Part shown: in pieces, positions 57,001 through 64,000 of the stretch | Layout of the letters: each line of letters starts with the position of its first letter | Position numbering within the stretch: position 1 is the stretch's first letter | From: Streptomyces sp. MUM 2J | GTDB lineage: Bacteria > Actinomycetota > Actinomycetes > Streptomycetales > Streptomycetaceae | Reading direction: 5' to 3' | NCBI RefSeq assembly: GCF_022414535.1 | Contig: NZ_JADWYM010000001.1 | Location: 62,001 to 126,000, forward strand | DNA: 64,000 nucleotides | Notes under the pieces: model-generated | The model's database searches: none | Seen by the model: only the letters and a program-made list of their open reading frames with translations | Told to the model about the DNA's origin: nothing | Position numbers and translations under genes: made by a program

Positions 57001-58281
57001 GTGACCGACGCCCAAAACACCGCAGCAGACACTTCACTGCGAACCACCGGAGGCGCCCCTCCGGACGACGGCGGGTCTTCTGCCGAAGGGGCGCCGATTC
57101 CTCTCCTGGAGCCGCGCGAGGGCATCCCGCCCGTGATCGCGGACGAGGCCTCGCTCACCGAGGCCGTCGCCGCGTTCGCCGCCGGGACCGGGCCCGTGGC
57201 CGTCGACGCCGAGCGTGCCTCCGGCTACCGGTACGGCCAGCGCGCCTACCTGGTGCAGCTGCGCCGCGAGGGCGCGGGCAGCGCGCTGATCGACCCCGTC
57301 GGCTGCCCCGACCTGTCCGGCCTGGGCGAGGCCCTGTCCGGCGTGGAGTGGGTGCTCCACGCCGCCACTCAGGACCTGCCCTGCCTGCGCGAGATAGGCA
57401 TGGTCCCGACGCGGCTCTTCGACACCGAGCTGGCCGGACGACTCGCCGGGTTCCCGCGGGTCGGTCTCGGCGCCATGGTCGAGAACGTGCTCGGCTTCGT
57501 CCTGGAGAAGGGCCACTCCGCCGTCGACTGGTCCACCCGGCCGCTGCCCGAGCCCTGGCTGCGCTACGCCACCCTGGACGTCGAGCTGCTGGTCGACCTG
57601 CGCGACGCGCTGGAGAAGGAGCTGGACCGGCAGGGCAAGCTGGAGTGGGCGCAGCAGGAGTTCGACGCGATCGCCTCGGCCCCGCCGCCCGAGCCGCGCA
57701 AGGACCCCTGGCGGCGGACGTCCGGCATGCACAAGGTGCGGCGGCGCCGGCAGCTCGCCGTCGTCCGGGAGATGTGGCAGACCCGCGACCGGATCGCCCA
57801 GCGGAGGGACGTGTCGCCGGGAAAGGTGCTCTCCGACACCGCGATCGTGGAGGCCGCCCTCGCCCTGCCGGGCCAGGTGCACGCCCTGGCCGCGCTGAAC
57901 GGGTTCGGCCACCGCATGGGGCGGCGGCAGCTGGAGCAGTGGCAGGCGGCCGTGGACCGCGCCAGGTCGCTTCCCGAGTCGGAGCTGCCGCAGCAGGGGC
58001 AGCCGGCGCTCGGTCCGCCCCCGCCGCGGGCGTGGGCGGACAAGGACCCCGCCGCAGCACAGCGGCTGTCCGCCGCGCGGGCCGGGGTGACGGCACTGGC
58101 CGAGCGGCTGAACCTGCCGCAGGAGAACCTCGTCACGCCGGACACGGTGCGCAGGGTCTGCTGGGAGCCGCCGAAGGCGGTCGACGCGGAGTCCGTGCGG
58201 GCCGCGCTCACCGGGTACGGCGCACGCCCCTGGCAGATCGAGCTGGTCACACCGGTCCTGGTCGGCGCGCTGTCCGCGTAG
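57001..58281 (+). CDS. rnd: Ribonuclease D-type 3'-5' exonuclease with HRDC domain
   Basis: A 426-residue DEDD-family exonuclease. Exo motif I is VAVDAERASGY (Asp and Glu metal ligands), Exo II is LHAATQDLPCLREIG and Exo III is RYATLDVELLVDL. An HRDC domain follows (about 240-310, WQTRDRIAQRRDVSPGKVLSD). It trims structured RNAs such as tRNA precursors in the cytosol. The first 40 residues are a disordered Gly/Pro leader. GTG 57001 appears leaderless. Confidence 0.9.
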   Translation: MTDAQNTAADTSLRTTGGAPPDDGGSSAEGAPIPLLEPREGIPPVIADEASLTEAVAAFAAGTGPVAVDAERASGYRYGQRAYLVQLRREGAGSALIDPVGCPDLSGLGEALSGVEWVLHAATQDLPCLREIGMVPTRLFDTELAGRLAGFPRVGLGAMVENVLGFVLEKGHSAVDWSTRPLPEPWLRYATLDVELLVDLRDALEKELDRQGKLEWAQQEFDAIASAPPPEPRKDPWRRTSGMHKVRRRRQLAVVREMWQTRDRIAQRRDVSPGKVLSDTAIVEAALALPGQVHALAALNGFGHRMGRRQLEQWQAAVDRARSLPESELPQQGQPALGPPPPRAWADKDPAAAQRLSAARAGVTALAERLNLPQENLVTPDTVRRVCWEPPKAVDAESVRAALTGYGARPWQIELVTPVLVGALSA

Positions 58282-58340
58282 CCGCCCCAGGGCGTGCGGC
58301 GACGGCCGGCCTGCGACGCCCCCACCGTCCGACCGCCCGC

Positions 58341-58379
58341 CCCCGGTCGCCCGGCCCGGCCCGCGCCGGGCGACCGGGG
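58341..58379 (+). terminator. Hairpin terminator after RNase D gene
   Basis: CCCCGGTCGCCCGG (58341-58354) pairs perfectly with CCGGGCGACCGGGG (58366-58379) over an 11-base loop. Confidence 0.7.
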
Positions 58380-58742
58380 GTGGCGCCGGCGCGACCGCGG
58401 CCCGAGGGCGTTCGGCCGGGCGCACCGCACGACGGCCGATGCCGCGCGGTGCCGTGCGTCGAAATCAGGCCAAGATCCTGCGCGGACGGGCGGCGAACGG
58501 GGAAGGGAAGCACGAGGCGGAGCCGGGACGCCCGAGGCGCCTCGGGCGGTGGTTCCCCTGCCGGGACGGCGGACGCGTTCGCCGGCCCCCAGGGCCAAAG
58601 GCCGTTGACCGGACCGGCCCGCGGCCGTGTCGGCTGCCGTCGCCGGTGCCTCCACGGTGGTGACCGCTGCCGCGGAGACACCGGCGGCTCCGCCAAGAGT
58701 GTGACCTTCGCCGCTTGGGCCTCCGGGACTGGGCAGCAACAT

Positions 58743-58754
58743 TACCCGCGAGTA
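58743..58754. promoter_or_regulatory. Palindrome TACCCGCGAGTA upstream of fadA
   Basis: A 12-base near-perfect palindrome (consensus form TACYCGCGRGTA) lying 68 bases before the fadA GTG. It overlaps a possible -10, TAGCAT at 58753-58758, so a bound repressor would block transcription. Confidence 0.5.
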
Positions 58755-58762
58755 GCATGGGC

Positions 58763-58778
58763 CTGAGCGCACGCTCAG
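58763..58778. promoter_or_regulatory. Inverted repeat CTGAGCG-CA-CGCTCAG upstream of fadA
   Basis: Two perfect 7-base arms separated by 2 bases, 44 bases before the fadA start and just downstream of the previous palindrome. The form suits a TetR-type operator. Confidence 0.5.
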
Positions 58779-58821
58779 CGTGCCGCGGCAGTGCCATCCC
58801 GCACCCTGGAGGAGAGCCATC

Positions 58822-60042
58822 GTGCCTCGTACCGTCAGGGACGTCGTCTTCGTCGACGGCGTCCGCACCCCGTTCGGCAAGGCGGGCCCGAAGGGCATCT
58901 ACCACGAGACCCGCGCCGACGACCTCGTCGTGAAGGCGATCCGGGAGCTGCTGCGCCGCAACCCCGGGCTCGATCCCCAGAAGATCGACGAGGTCGCCAT
59001 CGCCGCGACCACCCAGATCGGCGACCAGGGCCTGACGCTGGGCCGCACGGCCGGCATCCTCGCCGGGCTCCCCCAGTCGGTCCCCGGCTACTCCATCGAC
59101 CGCATGTGCGCCGGCGCCCTGACGGCCGTGACGACGACGGCGGGCTCCATCGCGTTCGGCGCCTACGACGCCGTCATCGCCGGTGGCGTGGAGCACATGG
59201 GCCGCCACCCGATGGGCGAGGGCGTGGACCCGAACCCGCGCTTCGTCTCCGAGAAGCTGGTCGACGAGTCGGCGCTGTTCATGGGCATGACCGCCGAGAA
59301 CCTGCACGACCGCTACCCGCACATCACCAAGCTGCGCGCCGACGAGTACGCGGTGCGCTCGCAGGAGAAGGCCGCCAAGGCCTACGCGGGCGGCCAGATC
59401 CAGCAGGACCTGGTGCCGATCTCGGTACGCCGCACCGACCCCGAGGCCGGCGAGACGGGCTGGGGCCTGGTCACGGCGGACGAGCCGATGCGCCCGGGCA
59501 CCACCCTGGAGAACCTGCAGAGCCTGAAGACCCCGTTCCGTGTGCACGGCCGGGTCACCGCGGGCAACGCGGCCGGCCTGAACGACGGCGCCACCGCCTC
59601 GATCATCGCGAGCGGGGACTTCGCCCGCGAGCACGGCCTGCCCGTCAAGATGCGCCTGGTCTCCTACGCCTTCGCCGGCGTGGAGCCCGAGGTCATGGGC
59701 TACGGCCCGATCCCGGCGACGGAGAAGGCGCTGGCCAAGGCGGGCCTGTCCATCTCCGACATCGGCCTGTTCGAGATCAACGAGGCCTTCGCCGTCCAGG
59801 TCCTGGCCTTCCTCGACCACTACGGCATCGCCGACGACGACGCGCGCGTCAACCAGTACGGCGGCGCCATCGCGTTCGGCCACCCGCTGGCGTCCTCCGG
59901 CGTCCGGCTGATGACGCAGCTGGCCCGCCAGTTCGAGGAGCAGCCGCACGTCCGCTACGGCCTGACCACCATGTGCGTCGGCTTCGGCATGGGCGCGACG
60001 GTCATCTGGGAGAACCCGTACTTCGACGGAGGCGACAAGTGA
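58822..60042 (+). CDS. fadA: Acetyl-CoA C-acyltransferase (3-ketoacyl-CoA thiolase)
   Basis: A 406-residue thiolase cleaving 3-ketoacyl-CoA to acetyl-CoA in fatty acid beta-oxidation. The nucleophile is Cys96 in SIDRMCAGALTAV. The C-terminal catalytic residues are His in AIAFGHPLASSG and Cys in TTMCVGFGMGA, and NEAFAVQVL is the other conserved block. GTG 58822 has the site GGAGGAGAG. The stop overlaps the fadB GTG (GTGA), so the two subunits are translationally coupled and form one complex. Confidence 0.95.
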   Translation: MPRTVRDVVFVDGVRTPFGKAGPKGIYHETRADDLVVKAIRELLRRNPGLDPQKIDEVAIAATTQIGDQGLTLGRTAGILAGLPQSVPGYSIDRMCAGALTAVTTTAGSIAFGAYDAVIAGGVEHMGRHPMGEGVDPNPRFVSEKLVDESALFMGMTAENLHDRYPHITKLRADEYAVRSQEKAAKAYAGGQIQQDLVPISVRRTDPEAGETGWGLVTADEPMRPGTTLENLQSLKTPFRVHGRVTAGNAAGLNDGATASIIASGDFAREHGLPVKMRLVSYAFAGVEPEVMGYGPIPATEKALAKAGLSISDIGLFEINEAFAVQVLAFLDHYGIADDDARVNQYGGAIAFGHPLASSGVRLMTQLARQFEEQPHVRYGLTTMCVGFGMGATVIWENPYFDGGDK

Positions 60043-62168
60043 GCACCACCGCTGAACTCCTGAAGGGCGCGGCCGAGCTCTTCCCGGACGAGGTCGTCAC
60101 TCAGGCGCACGTACGCCACTTCGACCTGCCGCTGGGTGCCGGGCGCTTCGCCCTGATCACCCTGGACAACGGCCACGACCACACCAAGCCGACCACCTTC
60201 GGCCCGCAGTCGCTGGCGAACCTCAACACCGCCGTCGACCAGGTGGAGAAGGAGGCCTCCGAGGGCGGGATCGTCGGCGTCGGCATCACCGGCAAGCCGT
60301 TCATCTTCGCAGTAGGCGCCGACCTCAAGGGTGTCGAGCTGCTGAAGGAGTGGGACCACGCCTACGCCGTCGGCAAGGGCGGCCACGACGTCTTCAAGCG
60401 GCTCTCGGGCCTGGAGGTCCCGACGTTCGCCTACTACAACGGCGCGGCCATGGGCGGCGGTGTAGAGGTCGGCCTGCACTGCACCTACCGCACGGTGTCG
60501 AAGGCCGTCCCGGCGTTCTCGCTGCCCGAGGTGTTCCTCGGTCTCGTCCCCGGCTGGGGCGGCTGCACCCTGCTGCCGAACCTGATCGGTGCCGACAGGG
60601 CCGTCTCGGTCGTCATCGAGAACAGCCTCAACCAGAACAAGCAGCTCAAGGGCCGCCAGGTCTTCGAACTCGGCATCGCCGACGCCCTCTTCGAAGGCGC
60701 GGACTTCCTGGAGCAGTCACTGATCTGGACCGCGCAGGTCCTCAAGGGCGACGTCGTGGTCGAGCGCCCGGTGATCGACCGCGGCGAGGCCTGGGACCAG
60801 GCCGTCGCCAGGGGCCGCTTCATCGCCGACGGCAAGGTGCACGGTGCGGCCCCGGCCGCCTACCGCGCCCTCGACATCATCGCCGCCGCCAGGAACGGCG
60901 ACCTGGAGCAGGGCTTCGACGCCGAGGACAGGGCGCTCGCCGACCTGATCATGGGTGGCGAACTGCGCGCCGGCATCTACGCGTTCAACCTCGTGCAGAA
61001 GCGCGGCAAGCGCCCCGCGGGGGCCCCGGACAAGAACCTGGCCCGTCCGGTGACCAAGGTGGGCGTCGTGGGCGCGGGCCTGATGGCCTCGCAGCTCGCC
61101 CTGCTCTTCCTGCGCCGCCTGGAGGTCCCGGTCGTCCTCACGGACATCGACCAGGAGCGCGTCGACAAGGGCGTGGGCTACGTCCACGCCGAGATCGACA
61201 AGCTGCTCGCCAAGGGCCGCGTGAACCAGGACAAGGCCAACCGACTGAAGGCGCTGGTCACCGGTGTCCTGGACAAGGCCGAGGGCTTCGCGGACGCGGA
61301 CTTCGTGATCGAGGCCGTGTTCGAGGAGATGAGCGTCAAGCAGAAGGTGTTCGCGGAGGTCGAGGCGGTCGCGCCCGCGCACGCGATCCTGGCGACGAAC
61401 ACCTCCTCCCTGTCGGTGACGGAGATGGCGTCGAAGCTGAAGCACCCCGAGCGGGTCGTCGGCTTCCACTTCTTCAACCCCGTGGCGATCCTTCCCCTGC
61501 TGGAGATCGTCCGCGGCGAGACGACGGACGACGCCTCCCTGGCGACCGCGTTCGCCGTCGCCAAGAAGCTGAAGAAGACGGCGGTTCTGGTCAAGGACGC
61601 CCCGGCGTTCGTGGTGAACCGCATCCTCACCCGCTTCATGGGCGAGATCCAGAACGTCATCGACGAGGGCACGCCGGTCGAGGTCGCGGAGAAGGCGATC
61701 GAGCCCCTGGGCCTGCCGATGTCCCCGCTGGTCCTGCTGGAGCTCGTCGGCCCGGCCATCGGACTGCACGTCTCCGAGACGCTCAACCGGGCGTTCCCGG
61801 ACCGCTTCACGGTCTCCCCGAACCTGAAGGCGGTCGTCGAGGCGGGCAAGCGCGGCTTCTACGTCTACGACAGCGGCAAGCCCGAGCTGGACCCGGAGGT
61901 CGCCGCGCTGCTGAAGCAGGGCGGGACCGTCCTGACCGAGGAGCAGGTCCGCGACCGCGTCCTGGACGCCGTGGCCCAGGAGATCGGGCTCATGCTCGAC
62001 GAGGGTGTCGTCGCCGAGGCGCAGGACATCGACCTCTGCCTCATCACCGGCGCCGGCTGGCCCTTCCACCTGGGCGGCATCACGCCGTACCTGGACCGTG
62101 CGGGCGTCTCCGAGCGGGTCAACGGCAAGAGGTTCCTGGAGACCGGGGTCGCCTCGGTTCCGGCGTGA
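60039..62168 (+). CDS. fadB: Fatty acid oxidation complex alpha subunit (enoyl-CoA hydratase / 3-hydroxyacyl-CoA dehydrogenase)
   Basis: A 709-residue bifunctional enzyme. The N-terminal crotonase domain has NGAAMGGGVEVGLHCTYRTV and LPEVFLGLVPGWGG, supplying the oxyanion hole and catalytic glutamates. The NAD-binding dehydrogenase domain starts at KVGVVGAGLMASQLALLFLR (about 342), with NTSSLSVTEMASKL and VVGFHFFNPV carrying the catalytic histidine. The C-terminal domain follows. It works with the thiolase encoded just upstream in beta-oxidation. The start is the GTG at 60039, overlapping the fadA stop by four bases. Confidence 0.95.
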   Translation: MSTTAELLKGAAELFPDEVVTQAHVRHFDLPLGAGRFALITLDNGHDHTKPTTFGPQSLANLNTAVDQVEKEASEGGIVGVGITGKPFIFAVGADLKGVELLKEWDHAYAVGKGGHDVFKRLSGLEVPTFAYYNGAAMGGGVEVGLHCTYRTVSKAVPAFSLPEVFLGLVPGWGGCTLLPNLIGADRAVSVVIENSLNQNKQLKGRQVFELGIADALFEGADFLEQSLIWTAQVLKGDVVVERPVIDRGEAWDQAVARGRFIADGKVHGAAPAAYRALDIIAAARNGDLEQGFDAEDRALADLIMGGELRAGIYAFNLVQKRGKRPAGAPDKNLARPVTKVGVVGAGLMASQLALLFLRRLEVPVVLTDIDQERVDKGVGYVHAEIDKLLAKGRVNQDKANRLKALVTGVLDKAEGFADADFVIEAVFEEMSVKQKVFAEVEAVAPAHAILATNTSSLSVTEMASKLKHPERVVGFHFFNPVAILPLLEIVRGETTDDASLATAFAVAKKLKKTAVLVKDAPAFVVNRILTRFMGEIQNVIDEGTPVEVAEKAIEPLGLPMSPLVLLELVGPAIGLHVSETLNRAFPDRFTVSPNLKAVVEAGKRGFYVYDSGKPELDPEVAALLKQGGTVLTEEQVRDRVLDAVAQEIGLMLDEGVVAEAQDIDLCLITGAGWPFHLGGITPYLDRAGVSERVNGKRFLETGVASVPA

Positions 62169-62212
62169 CCGTCGCGACCCGCGTGACCGGCATGGCCGGA
62201 TCACGGACGTGA

Positions 62213-62255
62213 AGAGGGCCCCCGCACGAAGCTGTGAGACGTGCGGGGGCCCTCT
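62213..62255. terminator. Strong hairpin terminator after fadB
   Basis: AGAGGGCCCCCGCAC (62213-62227) pairs perfectly with 62241-62255 over a 13-base loop. It lies between convergent genes and is probably bidirectional. Confidence 0.8.
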
Positions 62256-62320
62256 CCGTCGTGCCCCGCGGCCGGTGGACCGGTCCGGTGGCGGCGCCGG
62301 CGCGGCTCAGTGCCGCGGCG

Positions 62321-63337
62321 TCACATCGTCCGCCACGGTGCCAGGGCCAGGCCCGGCTCGTCCGTGCGGACGGTGAGCTGCAGTCGGCCGGTCGACGGCG
62401 ACAGGGCCACCGCGGCGAGACGGCCGTCGGAGTCCAGGGCGAGGGAGACCTCGGCGTCGGTGGGCAGTTCGGGGCCGGACTCGCTCCACCGGGCCCCCTC
62501 CAGTTCCTGTTCGCTCGGGTAGACGGCCAAGGCGACCCGGCCCGCGGCCGAACGCTGGGCGAGCACCGTGCAGTCGTGGCCGTCGACTTCACAGCGGACG
62601 GCTGCGACCGGGCCGGGGCCGGCCGCGGCGAGCAGGGCGACGGGCTTGGCCCCGCAGCGCCAGGCGCACAGCCGGCCGTCCTCGTCGACGAAGAACAGGG
62701 TGGTGTGCTCCTCGGAGGTGGCCACGGCACGCAACGTGCCCGGGCGGGCCACGATCTCCACGGCCTCCTCCACCGCGAACGGCCCCTCGGGCTCCTGCTG
62801 CCTCCAGTGCACGAGGCCGCCGGGGACGGCCGCGTACACCTCGACCCGGCCGTCCCCGCCCGCCACCGCGGCGGGCGGGCCCTGGATGTCCCGGCCCTTG
62901 AGGTCACGCCACGGTTCCCAGCCGCCCTTCGCCGACTGGGCCCGCATGCTCAGCCCGCCACCGCCGTTGCGGACGAAGACATGGGCGCGGCCCTCGCCGT
63001 CGACGGCGAGGGCGGGATCCCCGGTGCGGTCGCCCTTGCCGTTCGGGTGGCCGATGGGTTCCCAGTCCAGGGGGGCCAGCAGGGGCCGGAAGTGCGTGGA
63101 GTGCACCAGGCCGGACTCGCCGGGCACCGTGGGACGCCAGGAGACCAGGTGCCCGTAGGCGTCAGTGCCCTGGCCGACCGCCAGGACGGGATGCAGGCGC
63201 TGGTCCCCGCCGATCCTGCGCGGGTCGCCCCAGGGCCCGCCGGGTACCCGCTCGGCCCGGCACAGCACGGCCTCGCCGGAGAGCTGATAGACACTGAGGC
63301 GGCCGTCTCTGCCGCGTATGAGCCACTCGCCGTTCAC
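62321..63337 (-). CDS. Beta-propeller (PLL-like) protein of unknown function
   Basis: A 338-residue protein without signal peptide. Repeated blade-like units with Trp and Asp-Gly-Arg turns are visible: LIRGRDGRLSVYQL, ALAVDGEGRAHVFVRN, AVAGGDGRVEVYAAVPG, FFVDEDGRLCAWRCG and LALDSDGRLAAVAL. About six to seven repeats suggest a propeller like the PLL/tachylectin type that binds sugars. No enzyme motif is visible. It lies convergent to fadB and divergent from the NYN-like gene with 163 bases between the starts. Confidence 0.75.
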   Translation of the reverse strand: MNGEWLIRGRDGRLSVYQLSGEAVLCRAERVPGGPWGDPRRIGGDQRLHPVLAVGQGTDAYGHLVSWRPTVPGESGLVHSTHFRPLLAPLDWEPIGHPNGKGDRTGDPALAVDGEGRAHVFVRNGGGGLSMRAQSAKGGWEPWRDLKGRDIQGPPAAVAGGDGRVEVYAAVPGGLVHWRQQEPEGPFAVEEAVEIVARPGTLRAVATSEEHTTLFFVDEDGRLCAWRCGAKPVALLAAAGPGPVAAVRCEVDGHDCTVLAQRSAAGRVALAVYPSEQELEGARWSESGPELPTDAEVSLALDSDGRLAAVALSPSTGRLQLTVRTDEPGLALAPWRTM

Positions 63338-63500
63338 CGGATCACTTTATTCCGTCGCCACCTGTGCCGCCGCACCCGGGGCAGCCGTCCGGCCGCCTCC
63401 CCCGGGCGGCACCGGGGACCCGACGGGCATCGGCACGAGGGTGGGGGCGCGAGGGCGGTGAGCGGCACGAGGGCACGCAACGGCGTGCGAGGCTTGCCCC

Positions 63501-63878
63501 ATGGACGACAGCAGCCCCCTTCTCGTGATCGTCGACGCCGCGAACGTCGTCGGTTCCGTACCCGACGGCTGGTGGCGGGACCGGCAGGGGGCGGCGCGGC
63601 GGCTTCGGGACCGGCTGGCGGCCGGCGGACTGCCCGGGCACACGGGTCCGGTGGAGATCGTCCTGGTGGTCGAGGGCTCGGCCCGCGGCGTGGAGCCGGT
63701 CCCCGGTGTGCGGGTCGAGGAGGCGCCCGGCAGCGGCGACGACCAGGTGGTCGAGCTGGTCGCGGGTGCCGCGGGGCGCCCGGCTCTCGTCGTCACCGCG
63801 GACCGGGAACTGCGGCGGCGGGTGTCCGAGCTGGGCGCGCGGGTCACGGGGCCGCGGGCGGTGCGCCCGTCGGCCTAG
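63501..63878 (+). CDS. NYN/PIN-like nuclease-fold protein
   Basis: A 125-residue protein with PIN-like acidic residues in the right places: LLVIVDAANVVGSVPDGWW at the N-terminus, EAPGSGDDQVVELVAG in the middle and LVVTADRELRRRVSELGARV near the end. This is the pattern of YacP/NYN nucleases. Streptomyces homologues are commonly annotated as NTP pyrophosphohydrolases, which the motifs do not support. A cytosolic RNA-cleaving or RNA-binding role is inferred. ATG 63501 is the only good start. Confidence 0.75.
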   Translation: MDDSSPLLVIVDAANVVGSVPDGWWRDRQGAARRLRDRLAAGGLPGHTGPVEIVLVVEGSARGVEPVPGVRVEEAPGSGDDQVVELVAGAAGRPALVVTADRELRRRVSELGARVTGPRAVRPSA

Positions 63879-64000
63879 TGCCGCGGCAGACGACGTTCGC
63901 CCGGCGGGGAGCGGCGTCCGGTGCGTGCTCCCGGGGTGCCGGCCGGAAGTCCTCGTACTGGGCGTACTCGGGCTTTCGGCCGGTGCGGCGGGAGTGTGTG
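63844..64000 (-). CDS. C-terminal end of an unrecognised protein (cut by window edge)
   Basis: The reverse strand from the window end reads an open frame to a TGA at 63844-63846. Its third codon positions are strongly G/C and it contains KPEYAQYEDFRPAPREHAPD, which looks like a genuine polar C-terminal tail. The final 35 bases overlap the convergent NYN-like gene. No family can be named from 52 residues. A competing frame ends at TAG 63875-63877 but has poorer codon bias. Confidence 0.45.
   Translation of the reverse strand, partial: THSRRTGRKPEYAQYEDFRPAPREHAPDAAPRRANVVCRGTRPTGAPPAAP

Larger units (their letters stand above)
58282..58821. other. Intergenic region between RNase D and fadA genes
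   Basis: 540 bases without a convincing gene. The first part holds the RNase D terminator. The last 80 bases hold two palindromes, probable operators for fadA. The middle (about 58390-58670) shows no recognised structure. Confidence 0.5.

Overview
The window is a high-GC actinobacterial chromosome segment, almost certainly Streptomyces. The support is strong G/C third-position bias, many GTG starts, GTGA/ATGA overlaps, a bifunctional geosmin synthase, gamma-butyrolactone (GBL) receptor and AfsA genes, and gene pairs familiar from Streptomyces (DUF6230/DUF6114, DUF3000). No rRNA, tRNA, CRISPR array or transposase was seen. The gene content resembles the S. coelicolor region running from geosmin synthase (SCO6073) and cprB (SCO6071) towards murC, hemE and fadAB. 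That comparison is from memory; no database search was run.

Layout. 1-10.8 kb: a truncated LysR regulator divergent from a CTP-synthase-like amidotransferase, geosmin synthase, a cytochrome P450 remnant, a DUF89 protein, then a GBL signalling locus (CprB-like receptor, AfsA/ScbA-like synthase, divergent ScbR-like receptor) with candidate receptor-binding sites, then a secreted protein and the DUF6230/DUF6114 pair. 10.8-14.7 kb: a quaternary-amine (glycine betaine type) ABC transporter with a separately placed lipoprotein gene. 14.8-22.3 kb: SpoIIE-type phosphatase, flippase-like membrane protein, MsrB, MurC, a small conserved protein, a RibD-like reductase and ZapE. 22.4-26.2 kb: beta-carbonic anhydrase overlapping a SulP transporter, followed by a slipin, plausibly a bicarbonate-handling unit. 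26.4-34.4 kb: VOC protein, polysaccharide deacetylase lipoprotein, a 59-residue Cys protein, Pth2-type hydrolase, SAM methyltransferase, a DUF692 fusion protein beside a TIGR04222-type membrane protein, and a secreted S33 peptidase.

34.4-41 kb: HemQ/HemG heme genes, DUF4349 lipoprotein, a small repeat-tailed protein, rhomboid protease and APC permease. 41-53.7 kb is the accessory region: a 2455-residue secreted RHS/YD-repeat protein with an embedded ricin-type lectin, a Hint domain and an AT-richer C-terminal toxin tip, followed by a candidate immunity gene; divergent from it is a 1085-residue exported FG-GAP protein. The shared upstream region carries three perfect GTGATCAC palindromes. 53.9-64 kb returns to conserved genes: hemE, DUF3000, an orphan LuxR regulator, RNase D, the fadA/fadB beta-oxidation pair, a beta-propeller-like protein and a NYN/PIN-like protein.

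How they work together: HemE, HemG and HemQ are steps of the coproporphyrin-dependent heme route; the AfsA-like enzyme and two receptor-like repressors form a signalling circuit; carbonic anhydrase and SulP probably act on CO2/bicarbonate. The two most promising under-described systems are the RHS-Hint toxin/immunity module and the DUF692-fusion/TIGR04222 pair, which looks like a RiPP-type or metallopeptide maturation unit without an obvious precursor.
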